Origin: Sabethes cyaneus
Taxonomy: Eukaryota; Arthropoda; Insecta; Diptera; Culicidae
Assembly (NCBI RefSeq): GCF_943734655.1
Contig: NC_071354.1
Coordinates: 138,556,642-138,620,641, forward strand
Direction: 5' to 3'
DNA: 64,000 nucleotides
A program made the position numbers and the translations under genes. Every line of letters starts with the position of its first letter. The stretch's first letter is position 1. This document shows, piece after piece, positions 43,765-55,759 of this stretch. The notes under the pieces are model-generated. The model was not told the origin of the DNA and did no database searches. It worked only from the letters and a program-made list of their open reading frames with translations.

Positions 43765-43880
43765 CCTGTCTTTGTTATATGTAACCTCTGAACTTTAAAT
43801 AAAAACAGGTCAATTAGTTTTTTACCGATCTTTCTTTGTTTCCTATGGTCTTCCCTAGAATTGAGAGAAGAGTGCGAAAT
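43765..43880. repeat. Dispersed repeat D2, copy 2
   Basis: Similar to 12965-13110 (TATGTAAC, AAAAACAGGTCAATTAG, AGAAGAG blocks in order). Possibly LINE 3' UTR. Confidence 0.5.
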
Positions 43881-46263
43881 GGATTTAAAGGTACACAGGT
43901 TACTTGGTCTTTACCTATTAACGATTTCAATTCTAAATTAAACACTTAATCTTAAACATCTTTGAACGAGTTTTCATTATTCGTACATTGCTATTACAGA
44001 CTACGATTTCTTCATGAGTCTTCTCTAAGGTTTAAAGCAATTTCGAACAAACAATTTAATTTATGGCCGATATACAAGTTATTGTTCACTTTTCGAGATG
44101 GGTACCGATCATTCCCGTGTTCTGGACATTGATTTCAGACAGATTCGATGAAGAATATTGATTGTGGTGGTTAGTAACATCCAAAGAATACTTTGAAAAG
44201 CATTTTTTTTTCAGTACAAAGCGAAAAAATTTTCGCTCAAGGTAGAAACTCAGAGAGTAAATGAAGATACGAGTAGCAAAATTGTAAGTAGACAGTTTTT
44301 TTTAAATTTTCGCATTAAAGTATTAGAATTTTATGGTAATTTTTAAGTAATTGGAATCAACTTTTCAGTACTTCATTCCGAATTCCTAGGGATCATTTTA
44401 CTTTCTGCTGGAAGTAATTTAAGCATACCCCTATTTTCTTATATAGCATAAGAAGTAAATACTCATCTTTAAAGTTCGAATGAACATGACTTCCATTTGA
44501 TATTTAGATCGCATAAATCGATTGAGACTTCACTGAAATGATGTTTTTGTATAATGTTTGAAATTTAATCCTAGGTCTAAAATGCAATAAATGTTGCAAT
44601 CATCAATTTGACAATATAACAATACCAACTTTTAAAATATTAAGGCGTGGTAACTCTTAAGATAGTTTTAATTTGTTAGAACCGATATACATATAACAGC
44701 AATTCTCACCGTTACGACATATTCAATGCATACTGTAAAAAATTCTTTTCCTACTAGGTAAGTACATAAAAAATTCAACAGTTAAAATATATTTTTGCAG
44801 CAATGCTGCGGTTTAGAACTCATTTTCCCAAAGTTGAACTTGTGACCCGCGAAGGGGTCAAAACTATCGTTCAATGTTTCAGCCTCTATTTGCGCTGTTT
44901 GCGAACGCTGCTGTGCTGTGTTAAATCATTACCGGCTGCTCGGGTACAACTCGATAGTCCATGTCGAAGTTATTCATGCCAGTGAACCCTCACTGCCGCA
45001 GTATCTATGCTGAAAATACTTTGTTGACTAGAGCTGTAGTACCAGTGTATAATATATGGGAAAACAAAAAGCTGTTTGTTTCGTGAAAAAAGTAATTACG
45101 CGAGTTGGACTCAATTGCGCGAATCGTTTGAATGACTGGCTATAGCTATGCTATATGGGGAAGAGCTCCACCTGGCTATGCGCGGAGAATAACTGCCATT
45201 TCGAAGACGTGGGTTTGACCAACCGACGCAGATGGTGGAGGTGAAAAAAAACTTCTCTCGGCGAGGAGGCGCATAAAATGGTGATTGATGTTGAATTGTT
45301 TTACGGTACGTGCGTGAGCGAAATTTATTGTTTTGATGTTTTGATCGTTCGTTAGTCACACACGCACACGTGGAGAATGGCTTGAAGTTGGCTTATCACC
45401 ACCAACTGTCCGAGGTCCGTGAATATGCCTGTATGATGACTACATGACTGAACAGATGACTGACAGCAGCGGAGGAAGTCGGAAGATCTGAAAAGGCTGA
45501 TGCGACCGTGAGAAACAGCGATTGGTGCTTTTTTCTGGGTGTTTACTAGCAATTGTAACATAGACTAACTTAATTAGGCGAGCAATTTGCGGGTTTTTTA
45601 TTATCAACCGGGATTTCACAGATTTTTGATAAGACAGTGCAGTCGAGATTCTCCGATAGCATGGTATTGCTGAATGAATAAATAGGGATTGTTTGCAACC
45701 ACGTGGTAGTATTACGTGATTTACAATAAACCACCCTGTGTTGTAACTTTCCATTCTCATTACTAGTGCTGTTCAGCTATCGTAAAGCTTCATTTGTTAT
45801 AGTTGTAATATCTCATAAAATATAAAAATAATAAAAAATAATTGTAAAAAATTCATGTTCAACAAATGGAATTTAACGATGTAATATTTAGTATTCGTTA
45901 AATATCTTATCTTTATATAAATATATAAAGACTGCACCAGAAAGTATGTACGTACCCAGTTTTTAATAAAAATAAAATCAAAATGTTATAAATTTTATTT
46001 TATAGATATACTGCTAAAATAAGTTTAACACAACAGTTCAACGTCACAGGAATACCCGTTGAAAGAGTAGCTAAAACTAAAGAATTAGGATAAGGCCATA
46101 GACTAGGAGCAGACCACGCACCCGACGAATTTGCGCTGTAGAGGACGTTGCACGTAAATTGTTATCATTTTGGACTATCTATCGATTACATGCAAGCTGG
46201 CAGACCGTTTTGAGAACGTTCTTCATGAAGTTCAGCACAGACTTCGTAGTGAAAAAAAGAAAA
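43881..46263. other. Unassigned AT-rich region
   Basis: No gene or element supported. ORFs at 44803-44985, 45111-45359 and 45440-45760 lack domains. Confidence 0.3.
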
Positions 46264-46468
46264 AGCAAAGCCATGGGTTTATACCGATTTTAGATGTTAC
46301 CCTTCTTTATCGACAGACTTCGCTGACAGCTGTTAGAGTACATGAAAATTATGGGCCAGTGCCACGATCCTACTGAGTCTATCTAGCAAGCACCGCCTAG
46401 CCGAGATTCGAACATACGACGACTACTGGCTTGTTAGACCACCATAGTGCCTTGAAGCTAACTGGGCG
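46264..46468 (-). repeat. SINE family S1, copy 3
   Basis: Full-length minus-strand copy: head CGCCCAGTTAGCTTCAAGG at the right, B box (ATGTTCGAATCTCGG near 46406-46420), body GTAGGATCGTGG and GTCGATAAAGAAGGG, and a GCTTTG tail at the left end. Same order and orientation as 12260-12467. Confidence 0.78.
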
Positions 46469-46649
46469 GGAGTAACAGCTAAGCGAAGCTATCTAGACCT
46501 GAAGTGAAGTAGTGAAGTTTTAATACTTTTTCCATTCACTAGTTCTTGCTGGAGATACATGTTTCCCAAGATGTACCGTTGTAAATACCCAAAATTCTTG
46601 AATTTGTCGAGCTTACGGGCAATTATGGGGATTCCTGTCTTTTGCAACG

Positions 46650-48208
46650 AATGTTACATTCTTGGTGGTTGATGAATGTTTGGATAATGCGTAATACAGA
46701 ATCCACAGTAGTCCTTAGCCTCTTATACAGCATCTCCTATCCCTACCTCCTTATGGTACCAGCCGAATTACAAGCAACCTTGACGGACATCTGGTAACCA
46801 ATCCCGGTGGAAACTAAGGTCGTAAGCCGCCAAGGTAAGATTAATTTCATGGGTGGCGACACGATCAGTTCGGCATCGTCGCACTGCAGGAGATCTGTCG
46901 CAAAACCCAATTCTACCAGAGCGTTAGACCAACGAGCCGGAAATGGGCTTCGTAGTGAAGGACAGAATGCTGGATCGCGTAATGGATTAGAAAGCGATAG
47001 GATGTGCATGTTGATTGTTGAAAAAGCCATTTCTTCAACTACAGAATCATAAACGTGCATTGTCCACAGGAAGGTAGACTCAACGACGAGAAGAAAACGT
47101 TCCATGCGCAGCTGGAGACAACGTACGACAGCTGCTCGCCACGGGTATCAAGATCGTTAACGGGGATATGAACGCTTAGGTCGGAAGGAAAGTTATATAT
47201 AGACGGGCCCCATGACATAAACACTTTCTTATCTCGCAAGAAATCCGTAAAAACCACCTGATCAGCGAACCTTGAATCAAAGCGACCATATTCCCATCGA
47301 TGGCCAGTTTTTCTTGAACATCACCAACGTACGCTCCCTACGGGGTGTGGATATCGACTCAGACCATTAAAACCTGCTTAAAACTATCGACGCCTTATAC
47401 CTCACGACAAAGCCGCCATCCTCGGTTAAACATTCGGCAATTAGATAATTAGTGAGTTACCCAGAACTACTCGCGCGTACTGGCCGAAGCTCTACCCTCC
47501 TCTGTGGAGCTAGATGCTTCGACCCTCGAGGACGGATGGAGTAGGATACACTCGGTCGACTATGAGGCCGCAACCGCGGTGTTAAGTGAGGAAACTTCGG
47601 GCACACGAAATGTGCATGCTTAAAGTGCCTAAAAACAACAACAGCCTGGTGGCTCCCGAACGTGAAGAGATACGACGAAAAATCGATCAGCTGAATAATA
47701 GAGCAGCTAGAAAAGATTGGTTCCCGGCAGAACTCTACAATACTGGCCAAGAACCGCTAGCAACGATACTTCACTTGATAATTTCAAGGAGTTGGGAGGA
47801 GGAGAAACTACCGGAGAAGTGAATGGAAGGTTTGATTTGTCACATCTGCAAAATGGACGATCGGCTAGATCAATGACACCAAGGCGCCCGATTATGTTAC
47901 GTCGTCTAACCCCAATAGCAAGAGAACTCGTAAGACAGTATCAGGAGGGTTTTATGGGGACCCGAATCAAATGTTTACTCTCCGATAATCCGGAGTACAA
48001 CGTGCCCACGTATCATATTTTCGTAGATTTTAGAGCAGCATATGATACAGTCGATAGCGAGCAGCTGTGAAAGATAATAGGTTACACGAGCACAGTTTTC
48101 CGGAAAAACTAACGCGGCTGATCAAAGCTATCCTGGAGTGAGTGATTTGCTATGTACGTGTTTTGGAGGCACTCTCGAGTCTTTTTGAATCGTGCAGAGG
48201 GTTGATAC
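46650..48208 (+). pseudogene. RTE-like LINE copy B, 5' part
   Basis: 5' leader (46690-46830) as in copy A. Endonuclease remnants: IVALQEIC near 46875-46900, FFNYRIINVHCPQEGRL near 47030-47080 and SLRGVDIDSDH near 47335-47365. Then the linker LREEIRRKIDQLNNR-AARKDWFPAELYNTGQEPLATILH-like region (47650-47780) and RT start THIFVDFRAAYDTV (about 48010-48055). Frameshifted. Cut at 48208 by a MITE inside the CRGLRQGD segment. Confidence 0.82.
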
Positions 48209-48892
48209 CAGGGCTTGAAAAGGGATCGCAAGTTGAATGTGACTGCGTGAATGCGTATGCTTTCCGCATTCAAACTGTGCTTTTCGAACGATCATTTGAC
48301 TGTGTTTTGAATTCAGTCAATTTGCCGCGTGCCCTGCTGCCATCTTATAATTCATGCTGCCTCTCAGCAGAAGCAAACAGTTGTACTCCCGCTTTGCGCG
48401 TTCATATGAATAATCTAAAGTACAAACTGACTGGAAGCATAAGATGACATATTTTTCAGTTTCTCTTTTTGTCTCCAAATCGGCTACTCACAGTAATAGT
48501 TTGTCACCCGGACGTCGGTCTGACGCAAGCAAAATGTTCGTTTGTATTGGACGTAGTCCGTCCGACTTCATCCATGCACATGTAGTGGTTGTGTTTTTTT
48601 TTTGTAGTATTGAATCATACGATAACGCGGTTGTTTTTCGTTAGCGTGGTGACTGCCAGTCATTGACTGTTTTGCAGTCATTCGCTGCTCCAAACGGTAA
48701 AGGCAACTTAATCGAAACGAAAATGATAAAAAGGTTTAGAACGCATTCGTTCTACTGCGTTCAATTGGCGTTATGACTGAGCAAACTACCAGTTGTGTTA
48801 TGCATAGCGTTCGTATTCCACCACTAAACGGACGGTGTGAATTTGAATACGCGGTGGTGTGACTGCGGAAAAAAGGATCGGTCGAAGCCCTG
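48209..48892. mobile_element. 684-bp MITE with CAGGGCTT ends, 8-9-bp TSD
   Basis: Left CAGGGCTTGAAAAGGGATCG and right (reverse complement CAGGGCTTCGACCGATCC) form a TIR. The direct repeat GGTTGATAC is at 48200-48208 and 48893-48901; removing the element and one repeat restores the LINE. Probably hAT-type (8-bp TSD plus a shared G). No transposase ORF. Confidence 0.85.
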
Positions 48893-50015
48893 GGTTGATA
48901 CAAGTTGCGACAAGGGGATGGACCGTCTTGAAAATTCTTCAACTGTATGTTATTCGCTGTTGAAAGTGTGATCCGGCGAGCGGATAACGAAACGAGAGGA
49001 ACGATATTCAGCATGAGTTGCCAACTCCTAACCTTCGCAGATGAGCCCGACATCATTACTAGAAACCTTGGGACGGCGGAGGTAATCTACGCCAGACTGG
49101 AAACGGAGACTAGGAGAACAGGGCTACAAATCAATGCGTCGAAACCCAAATATATGGTTGAAAGAGGTTCCAGAGAAAATACCACCTGCAAACCACGGAC
49201 TATTGACGGCGATGTGCTGGAAGTGGTTGATTAATTCGTTTATTTGGAATCTCTGGTCACCGCCAACAATAATTCGAGGAAGGAGATTCAACGACGCATT
49301 CAGGCTCGAAATCGAGCCTACCTTTCCCTCCGTAAGATGCTTCGATCAAGGAGCATTGGTCCCAGTAGAAAGATGATGATGTACAAAACGCTAATCAGCC
49401 CTGTAGTCCTCTACGGACTTAAGGCAGTAATTTTGCTTACGGAAGACAAGCGTGCACTTGCCGTATTTGAACGAAGGGCGTTGCGGAGTGTTTTTGGCGG
49501 AGTACAAACGGATAGCGGAGAGTTGCGTAGGCGTATGAACCACGAGTTGCAGGCACTACTTGGAGAGATTTCCACCGTACACCTGGCGAAAGTTGGAGAT
49601 TACGGTGGGCCGACCACGTCGCAAGCATGCCGGACGACTGCGCAGTGAAATCCGTTCGTTTCCAGAACTACACAGACACCAGGAATAGAGGGACTCAACA
49701 TGCTAGGTGGCTCGACAAAATTGAGGCTGTGTCGACAAAAGACACTAAGAATTAACGACGAGTAACTCAGGACCGAGTACAGTAGAGAGTTATTCTTAAT
49801 ACAGCAAAAGCCACCCCGGCGTTGATTTCGTGTAATGGCAAGACGCTAAATCTGACCAGAAGATAACAGAATCCTTGCAACTACTAATCAAGGGTAGAAG
49901 TCGTTTTGCAAACATTCCTTTACGTAACGTAATGAACGAAAAATTGGAGACGAACAGCAATGTACCGAGTTAGTTGGCGGAACTTTATATTGCAGATCAG
50001 AGTATAAGTAAGTAA
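48893..50015 (+). pseudogene. RTE-like LINE copy B, 3' part
   Basis: RT palm with VIRRADNETRGTIFSMSCQLL and LTFADEPDII (48965-49050): the second Asp of FADD is replaced by Glu, so it is catalytically suspect. Then RTGLQINASKPKYM, LVTANNNSRKEIQRRIQARN (49255-49315), LISPVVLYGLKAV and LRRRMNHELQALLGEI. The 3' end near 50015 carries an (AAGT)n tail (ATAAGTAAGTAAGTG), as in the minus-strand copy at 40683. Confidence 0.85.
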
Positions 50016-50134
50016 GTGTAGAAGATTTTCGGAACGGTTGATGCAAAACTAATAATCAGAAAGTGATTAGCAATCAAATCCTAACTATTTTACGTAACGG
50101 TCGCATTTTTTTTTTTTTTTTTTTTTTGAATATA

Positions 50135-50502
50135 CAGGGATACCTCGATATAAGACAATTTATAATTTCTAAAAGTTGTCTTATATCGAAATTGTCTTAT
50201 ATCGAAACATGGTTTCTTCAAAACAAATTTGCATTAGCGGTCACCAGTTTTGCTCTGTGTTATGTGTTTACGGGTTTTGAACTATTTATTATTGTTTGAA
50301 CTATTAGGTTTTGACAATTTTTGGGGTTATTTTGAAATAATGAACATCTTCATGGCACCGATTTCAGAATGGAAAATCAGCTTTGGTATCATCAGCTATG
50401 TCAAAAGGATTTGTTTCGATATAAGACAAAATTGTCTTGTATCGAATTGTCTTATATCGAGGTTGTTTTATAACGAGGCTGTCTTATATCGAGGTATACC
50501 TG
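50135..50502. mobile_element. 368-bp pogo-like MITE, TA duplication
   Basis: Left CAGGGATACCTCGATATAAG and right (reverse complement CAGGTATACCTCGATATAAG) TIRs; TA at 50133-50134 and 50503-50504. Inner copies of GTCTTATATCGA are repeated in both orientations near the ends. CAG ends and TA targets fit pogo/Tigger-type elements. Confidence 0.88.
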
Positions 50503-50552
50503 TACCATACTTTCCCGCAAGACGTAAACGTTTGACGTTCTATGTCATAATA

Positions 50553-51270
50553 CAGGTCGGACTCGATTATATAGAGTCGCCAAAATTTGTTCACTACATA
50601 TAATCGAATCCTCTATATAATCGAATCAAGAAAAGAAATTTTTTTTCGTTGTTTTATATACATAATTTTGTGTTTTTTTATGTAAAATTAAAATTATATT
50701 TTTGGCTATCACCTTACAGGCAGAAAATACCTTTCTTGCATTAAAAATGAATATGAATACACAACAATTCCGCAGCAAACTTCTATCGAAGAAAAAAATT
50801 AACCCGATTTTCTTCAAACTCGCTGTACTGTTTCCTTTTTGAAAACAATTAGGTTTGTATTTTTTTTATTTGGCGCCTATGGCGGCTCTTTTTTTATTAA
50901 GGTGGTCCCAAAAAAACGCGATTTGGACTTACCTTCGTACCTCAATTTTTTTTTCTTGAAAACCTATTAAAATACCTTTCATTAGCTGCATCAACGCTTA
51001 AAATCGGTCGAGTGGTCCAAAAGTTATGAAGGAAGGAAGATTATAATCACATTTTTGGAGCCACCCTAATTCAGAAAGAGCCACCCTAGGGACCAAATGA
51101 AAAATTACGGGCTTAATTATCTTTAAAAAAGATAAAATAGAGCTAGATTTAACAAAATCGGAGCAAATTTTTTTTGACTATATATAATCGAGTCTTAAAT
51201 TGTATATAATCGAATCATATATAATCGAGTCTGTTTATAATCGAGTCTCTATATAATTGTGTCCGACCTG
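50553..51270. mobile_element. 718-bp pogo-like MITE, TA duplication
   Basis: Left CAGGTCGGACTCGATTATAT and right (reverse complement CAGGTCGGACACAATTATAT) TIRs; TA at 50551-50552 and 51271-51272. Subterminal arrays of TATAATCGAGTC/TATAATCGAATC near both ends. Lies only 50 bp from the previous MITE. The centre is unassigned, T-rich sequence. Confidence 0.88.
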
Positions 51271-51272
51271 TA

Positions 51273-52314
51273 CATGAAATTGATAAGCCACTTACGGATG
51301 TAAAACCAATTTATTCGAATTTCGAAATCTGGTCAAGATGTATTATAGTTAATAGGAAAAATTTTGGAATGGGAAAAATTTCGTAATTTTGTTTTATTAT
51401 TATGAAAGCGTTTTAGTCGATTACCCAGAAATCTTAAAATAACCGACAGTAAAAGCAAACAACCAGCAGCTGGTAAGTAAATCTTTCTTTTACAATTATT
51501 AAAACATTTCAAATAAAACTGTTTAGTTGACCTAATGGCGGTGATAACACACAATTTCGAAATTAAAATTATTACCCATGTAAATTGAAGTAATAATATT
51601 ATATGATCAAATAGTTTCTCTGTTTAGTTCTAGCGACATTTTTAATTGGCCTGTAAATTTGCTTATTATTTTCTAATCTAAACTTTAATCCTAGCGAATC
51701 CTTAATGCGCCGCCGCCGCAAATTCAATATGAACCATTCCGATTTCCTAATGACCGTACAGTAATTTCATCAAACGGACCTCACCGACTATGCGTTATAC
51801 CTCGAATGTATCCAAGTCATGCAACCACCTGTACCTAATATTAGACCTCACAGAAGCAATTGGGCGTTTGATAGCGCAGACAGTCGGACACCTTTACTCG
51901 GGTGGGAACAAAACGGAAAAGCACAGGTGTTATTGAAATTCCAAAAAAAACGACGGCCTCCACTTACCGTCAGCATTGGCGCGCTGATGAAAGTAAACAC
52001 ACGAAACAAACGACTTTTTATCTTTTGGGAACACCCAGGTGTAACTATTGTGTCTTCAATCCTCTTCGTATTATTTTTTCCTGGCGATCTTTTGTAGTTT
52101 TTCCCGCACTCGCATCGTTGCATTCCTCCTCAAATATTCAATTAGCCCACGTTTCCTCACCCACAACTAAACAGTAAAATAGACTCCCGAACGTTGTGTA
52201 TGTCGGTCTAGCTATAGTGTCAAGCAGTGCAAGTTGTAGAGGTCTTAAATAAATGATTGACTTCTGGTTTGGTTTAGATGACGATGGCGGCCGATACTAC
52301 GCGGTGGCCATTAT
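51273..52314. other. Unassigned region
   Basis: No element or domain recognised. Overlapping ORFs at 51819-52177 on both strands are not convincing. It lies downstream of the putative minus-strand exons and may include their 3' UTR. Confidence 0.3.
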
Positions 52315-52388
52315 TCATTCCAATGACCCTCCAACACAACGACTTTCGACATAGAGCCGTTCAGCAATTGTCGGCTCGGTAGCGTATT
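52315..52388 (-). CDS. Putative last coding exon of a host gene
   Basis: Follows an acceptor-like TTTTTCTACGTGTCTTCCAG (52408-52389, minus strand). Reading in the phase set by the previous exon gives YATEPTIAERLYVESRCVGG ending at TGA 52317-52315. The coding frame is continuous only if the 66-nt intron is removed. Unknown function. Confidence 0.45.
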
Positions 52389-52454
52389 CTGGAAGACACG
52401 TAGAAAAACATTTGTTCAGCTTTTTGGACGAAAATTTTCTCACAATTATCATAC

Positions 52455-52558
52455 CTTGATGTATTTCGGTGCGGTAGCTGAGAGGAACCTCAATGCCGAA
52501 AAAGCCAGCAGCGACGAAACCAGTGTGAGAAACAAGAAGTAAAAGAGTCAAAAAGCGT
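52455..52558 (-). CDS. Putative internal exon encoding a hydrophobic segment
   Basis: Bounded by an acceptor (pyrimidine-rich TTTGTTTCGTTTTCAG, ending 52559) and a donor CAAG|GTATGA (52455/52454). The translation RFLTLLLLVSHTGFVAAGFF forms a signal-peptide-like or transmembrane helix followed by GIEVPLSYRTEIHQ. The intron to the last exon is 66 nt (52454-52389), a usual dipteran size. The upstream exon was not found. I do not recognise the protein. Confidence 0.45.
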
Positions 52559-52574
52559 CTGAAAACGAAACAAA

Positions 52575-53475
52575 TGAAAAGAAAATAAACGAACGTATCA
52601 CTGGAATTGACAATTACACATTATGTATATTAATAAGTCATTGACGTCTCCAACTCTCTAGCGCTGGCAATCCATTCCCGGCGAACACGCTTGCGACGGC
52701 CAAGTCGTTAACGATCATGGCCATTCTTCACTTCATTCGAGAGTCAGCGGCTACCGTATTTTACCCGGCGTTGTGGTCAAATTTTGTCCAGCCCGGTGTG
52801 TGTCGACCAGACGCCGGGATGTTACGCAAAACACATGAGTGTAGAGACGCACTTTTCACTGCTGTATTAAATTCACATAAACCTGATGCTTGCACAGAAT
52901 TCCAATTGCTTCCTATTAGTCAGCCATGCAAGCAACAATGCAAAACGTAAATGGGTTTGATTCGATTTTGATTGACGGTCTAGGCAAATCCGTTTCTGTC
53001 ACATCCTGGACATTGCAGGAAAATTTAAACAAAGAATCAGATTTCAGACAGCCTAGCTGGATGATGTGGCAATATGCTGCCGTCACATTTTGCGTTCAGC
53101 TATTCATGACGCGAGCTGTCTTCTTATTTTTTGTTGAAAACTTGACAACATACGTACTTTTTGTGCCTTGCTAAATGTTCGGAAAAATGTTCGCTTAAAA
53201 CGATAATGCATTATTTCAAAACCATAACTGAAATACCGGCAAACTATAGATATATACTATTTTCTATTAACTTTACAGTGGTATCATTTTAAAAATATGA
53301 AATTAAATTTCGAAACTGTAATTTCAAGTAAGAAATGTTGCCTGAAATTGTTCCTTTATTGGCAAAACACGGCATCTCAATTTGAGTTAAATATACTAAT
53401 TGTTAAGATTCCCAATTCAGATTGGATATTTCCCTTAGAAATTATATTTTTTATAAACTATGGTAAGTCCAATTA
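52575..53475. other. Unassigned, possible intron or upstream part of host gene
   Basis: Contains a CCCGGCGT/ACGCCGGG inverted pair around 52765-52820. No convincing further exon of the minus-strand gene was located. Confidence 0.3.
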
Positions 53476-53948
53476 CAGTAGGATTTCAAATTTGGCAGCA
53501 AATGCGTGTCGCCTATGTTGCCAAAATGAAACCGTGCCAAAATCGAGACCCTTTTTTGATATGAAAAAATTGAATGTAAATGTGTTAGAAATTGACTAAA
53601 TATTATTAATCAACGATTGCAACCATTTTATGTTTAAAAAGTCCCCCAAGAGCTATCCGTCCAGTGCAGATAAGTTTTCATCAACCTGCGGTAAGACGTA
53701 GTCCTACGACAATAAAAATATTATTGTTCGAAACATTCTATAACTGCAAACTTTTTTTCATGAACACACAGTGGGCATCATTTTTTCGTCATTTAAAGCA
53801 TGTATGCGGAAATAGACTTCTATTTAAGCATATTTTTTAAGTGAAATATTTTGTGTTGCCAACAACGGAAACTTTTGTTGCCAAAATCGAGGCATGCCAA
53901 AAGCGAACCATGGCAAAATCGAGCCATGCCAAATTCGAAATCCAACTG
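53476..53948. mobile_element. 473-bp pogo-like MITE, TA duplication
   Basis: Left CAGTAGGATTTCAAATTTGG and right (reverse complement CAGTTGGATTTCGAATTTGG) TIRs; TA at 53474-53475 and 53949-53950. Subterminal repeats of the GCCAAAATCGAG type near both ends. Same design as the two MITEs at 50-51 kb but different sequence. Confidence 0.87.
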
Positions 53949-53950
53949 TA

Positions 53951-55255
53951 AATTGCTTGAACTAGAAACGAAGCACTACACCTCTTACCATACCCGGTAG
54001 AAAACAATGACAGTTCATGGGATTAATTATCAAATCTCAAGTAACATTTTTGTTGTATAACAGCTTATTAAACTATTGTACAGCTGATTCCCGTGGAATA
54101 AGTGCCTGATAAACTATTATACAACAAAACTGTTACTTGTGATGCTATGTTTGCCTTAAAGAATATAAAAATTATAGTTTTTTTTTACATTCTAGACATT
54201 GTCCAACATTTCACATTCCTATCTACAAAAGCGACTGATTACGTTGTTGGGAGCAACATTCAAGCGAAAATGAGAAATCTAGACATAAGCCTAAAAGTTG
54301 CACGAGCACGAACTGCCACTGACCGCAGAGATGGTAGGCAAGCAGGGTACAACTGCGAAGAAATTGGTGCGTTTCAGATCGCTATCGCGGCCAGCGCTCC
54401 TGTCAGGCTCGGTAGGCAGCCCAACCCAGCCAGTCATTGGTCAGTGCGCCAGTCCGCCGTCCGGTGCGCGCAAGTGATGGTTGCAATAAAAACATTATAT
54501 TGAAAGTACGTGCGCTGGAATGAAGGCAATGTGCGCCCGGCGGCTGCGATTGGTTTCGCGCACTGCGGCAGCCACCAAATAGAGGCGCGTCGATAAACGG
54601 TATGGAATCTTCAGCTTCACACCGACACCGTACCGGCCGGCCGGCTGGGAGCAAATTAGTGCGCAGCCTAACTGTCGGCGCCGTCGTCGCCACCACCCGC
54701 GTAATAAAAAAGGGTACACACTTGACTGCGTGAGCTCGAAGGAAATGGGAGCTCTTTCTAATGTAAGGTTTAGGCTGAGCGCTTCCAAGTTTTATTGCCA
54801 ACGGTCACAGCAGACGGGTAATATGGGTTTTTATTACCGGTTTATGAACCGAATACCAACTGAAAGATATGGACGATACTTGCTTATACTATTGGCTTAG
54901 CTTTAGAGGTGGTTAGTTGATGAATATGTAATAAAACTGGTGAGCGATGCGTATAAAGTAGGCAAACCAATCGCTCTTGTTGAAGGAGGTACGAAAGCTC
55001 AATTACAATCGTATGTTACAACTAAAATTACAGTCATCATTTTACACCAACGCAGTTAATTCACTAGGATGAGCCTACAAAGTGTCACAAAAATAAATAA
55101 TTAAAAGAAGTGCCTTTTCGGTCTCGGGTTTCTAAAAGCCTCTATAAAGAATCAATCAATCAAAGAATCAATCCTTAACTTCAAAACAGTCATGGGTTGC
55201 TGCCATAAATCATTTACCATGAATTATTTTTGTGTACTAAGGAGCGCTGATATGA
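53951..55255. other. Unassigned region with GC-rich stretch
   Basis: About 54300-54720 is GC-rich with long overlapping ORFs on both strands (54102-54503 plus, 54403-54801 minus), none with a domain. It could be a host promoter or first-exon region; I cannot decide. Confidence 0.3.
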
Positions 55256-55377
55256 TAAAGGGTGTCCACGGTAAAATAGCAACACACAAAACTAATTCGC
55301 AGAATTAGTTTTTAGGTTTTTAGGAGGTTTTATCCGATTGCCACCAAATTTTCAGGGTGTGAAAGGAAACTACAAAA

Positions 55378-55456
55378 ACTCTATATTTAGTGAACGGGAC
55401 ACACACACGGGTTTAAGAACTATAAGTGTTGTGTCCAGTTCACTAAATATAGAGTA
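55378..55456. mobile_element. Tiny foldback insertion (79 bp)
   Basis: ACTCTATATTTAGTGAAC at the left and its exact reverse complement at the right, with further pairing GGACAC/GTGTCC inside and a loop of about 25 bp. Lies inside the mariner near its left TIR. No TSD resolved. Confidence 0.7.
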
Positions 55457-55759
55457 TGAAATGAAACAATTAAACTTAGTTTAATCCGAATGCCCGTTCT
55501 TAGGCCTTAACCGCACCCGTGAGGTTTTGTACAACCTCAAAATCGACATGTTTTTGCATATGTACCCATGCTGTTTTGACTACTTTAGGACGTTTTAGAA
55601 GATTCTGCTTCATAATGGCCCGGTTTTCTCGATTGGCCGCAGCTCCGGTGTATTTGGAGGGTTAAGATCTTTTGGCACGAAATCGAAACTCATGCCAGAA
55701 AGTCATAGGACAGTTGTGAGACTTGTAACTTTAAAAGGGCAAAACCCGTCATGAACTAA

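Noticed and set aside
54102..54801. Overlapping ORFs of 97-133 codons
   Set aside because: GC-rich sequence lengthens ORFs on both strands; nothing family-like.
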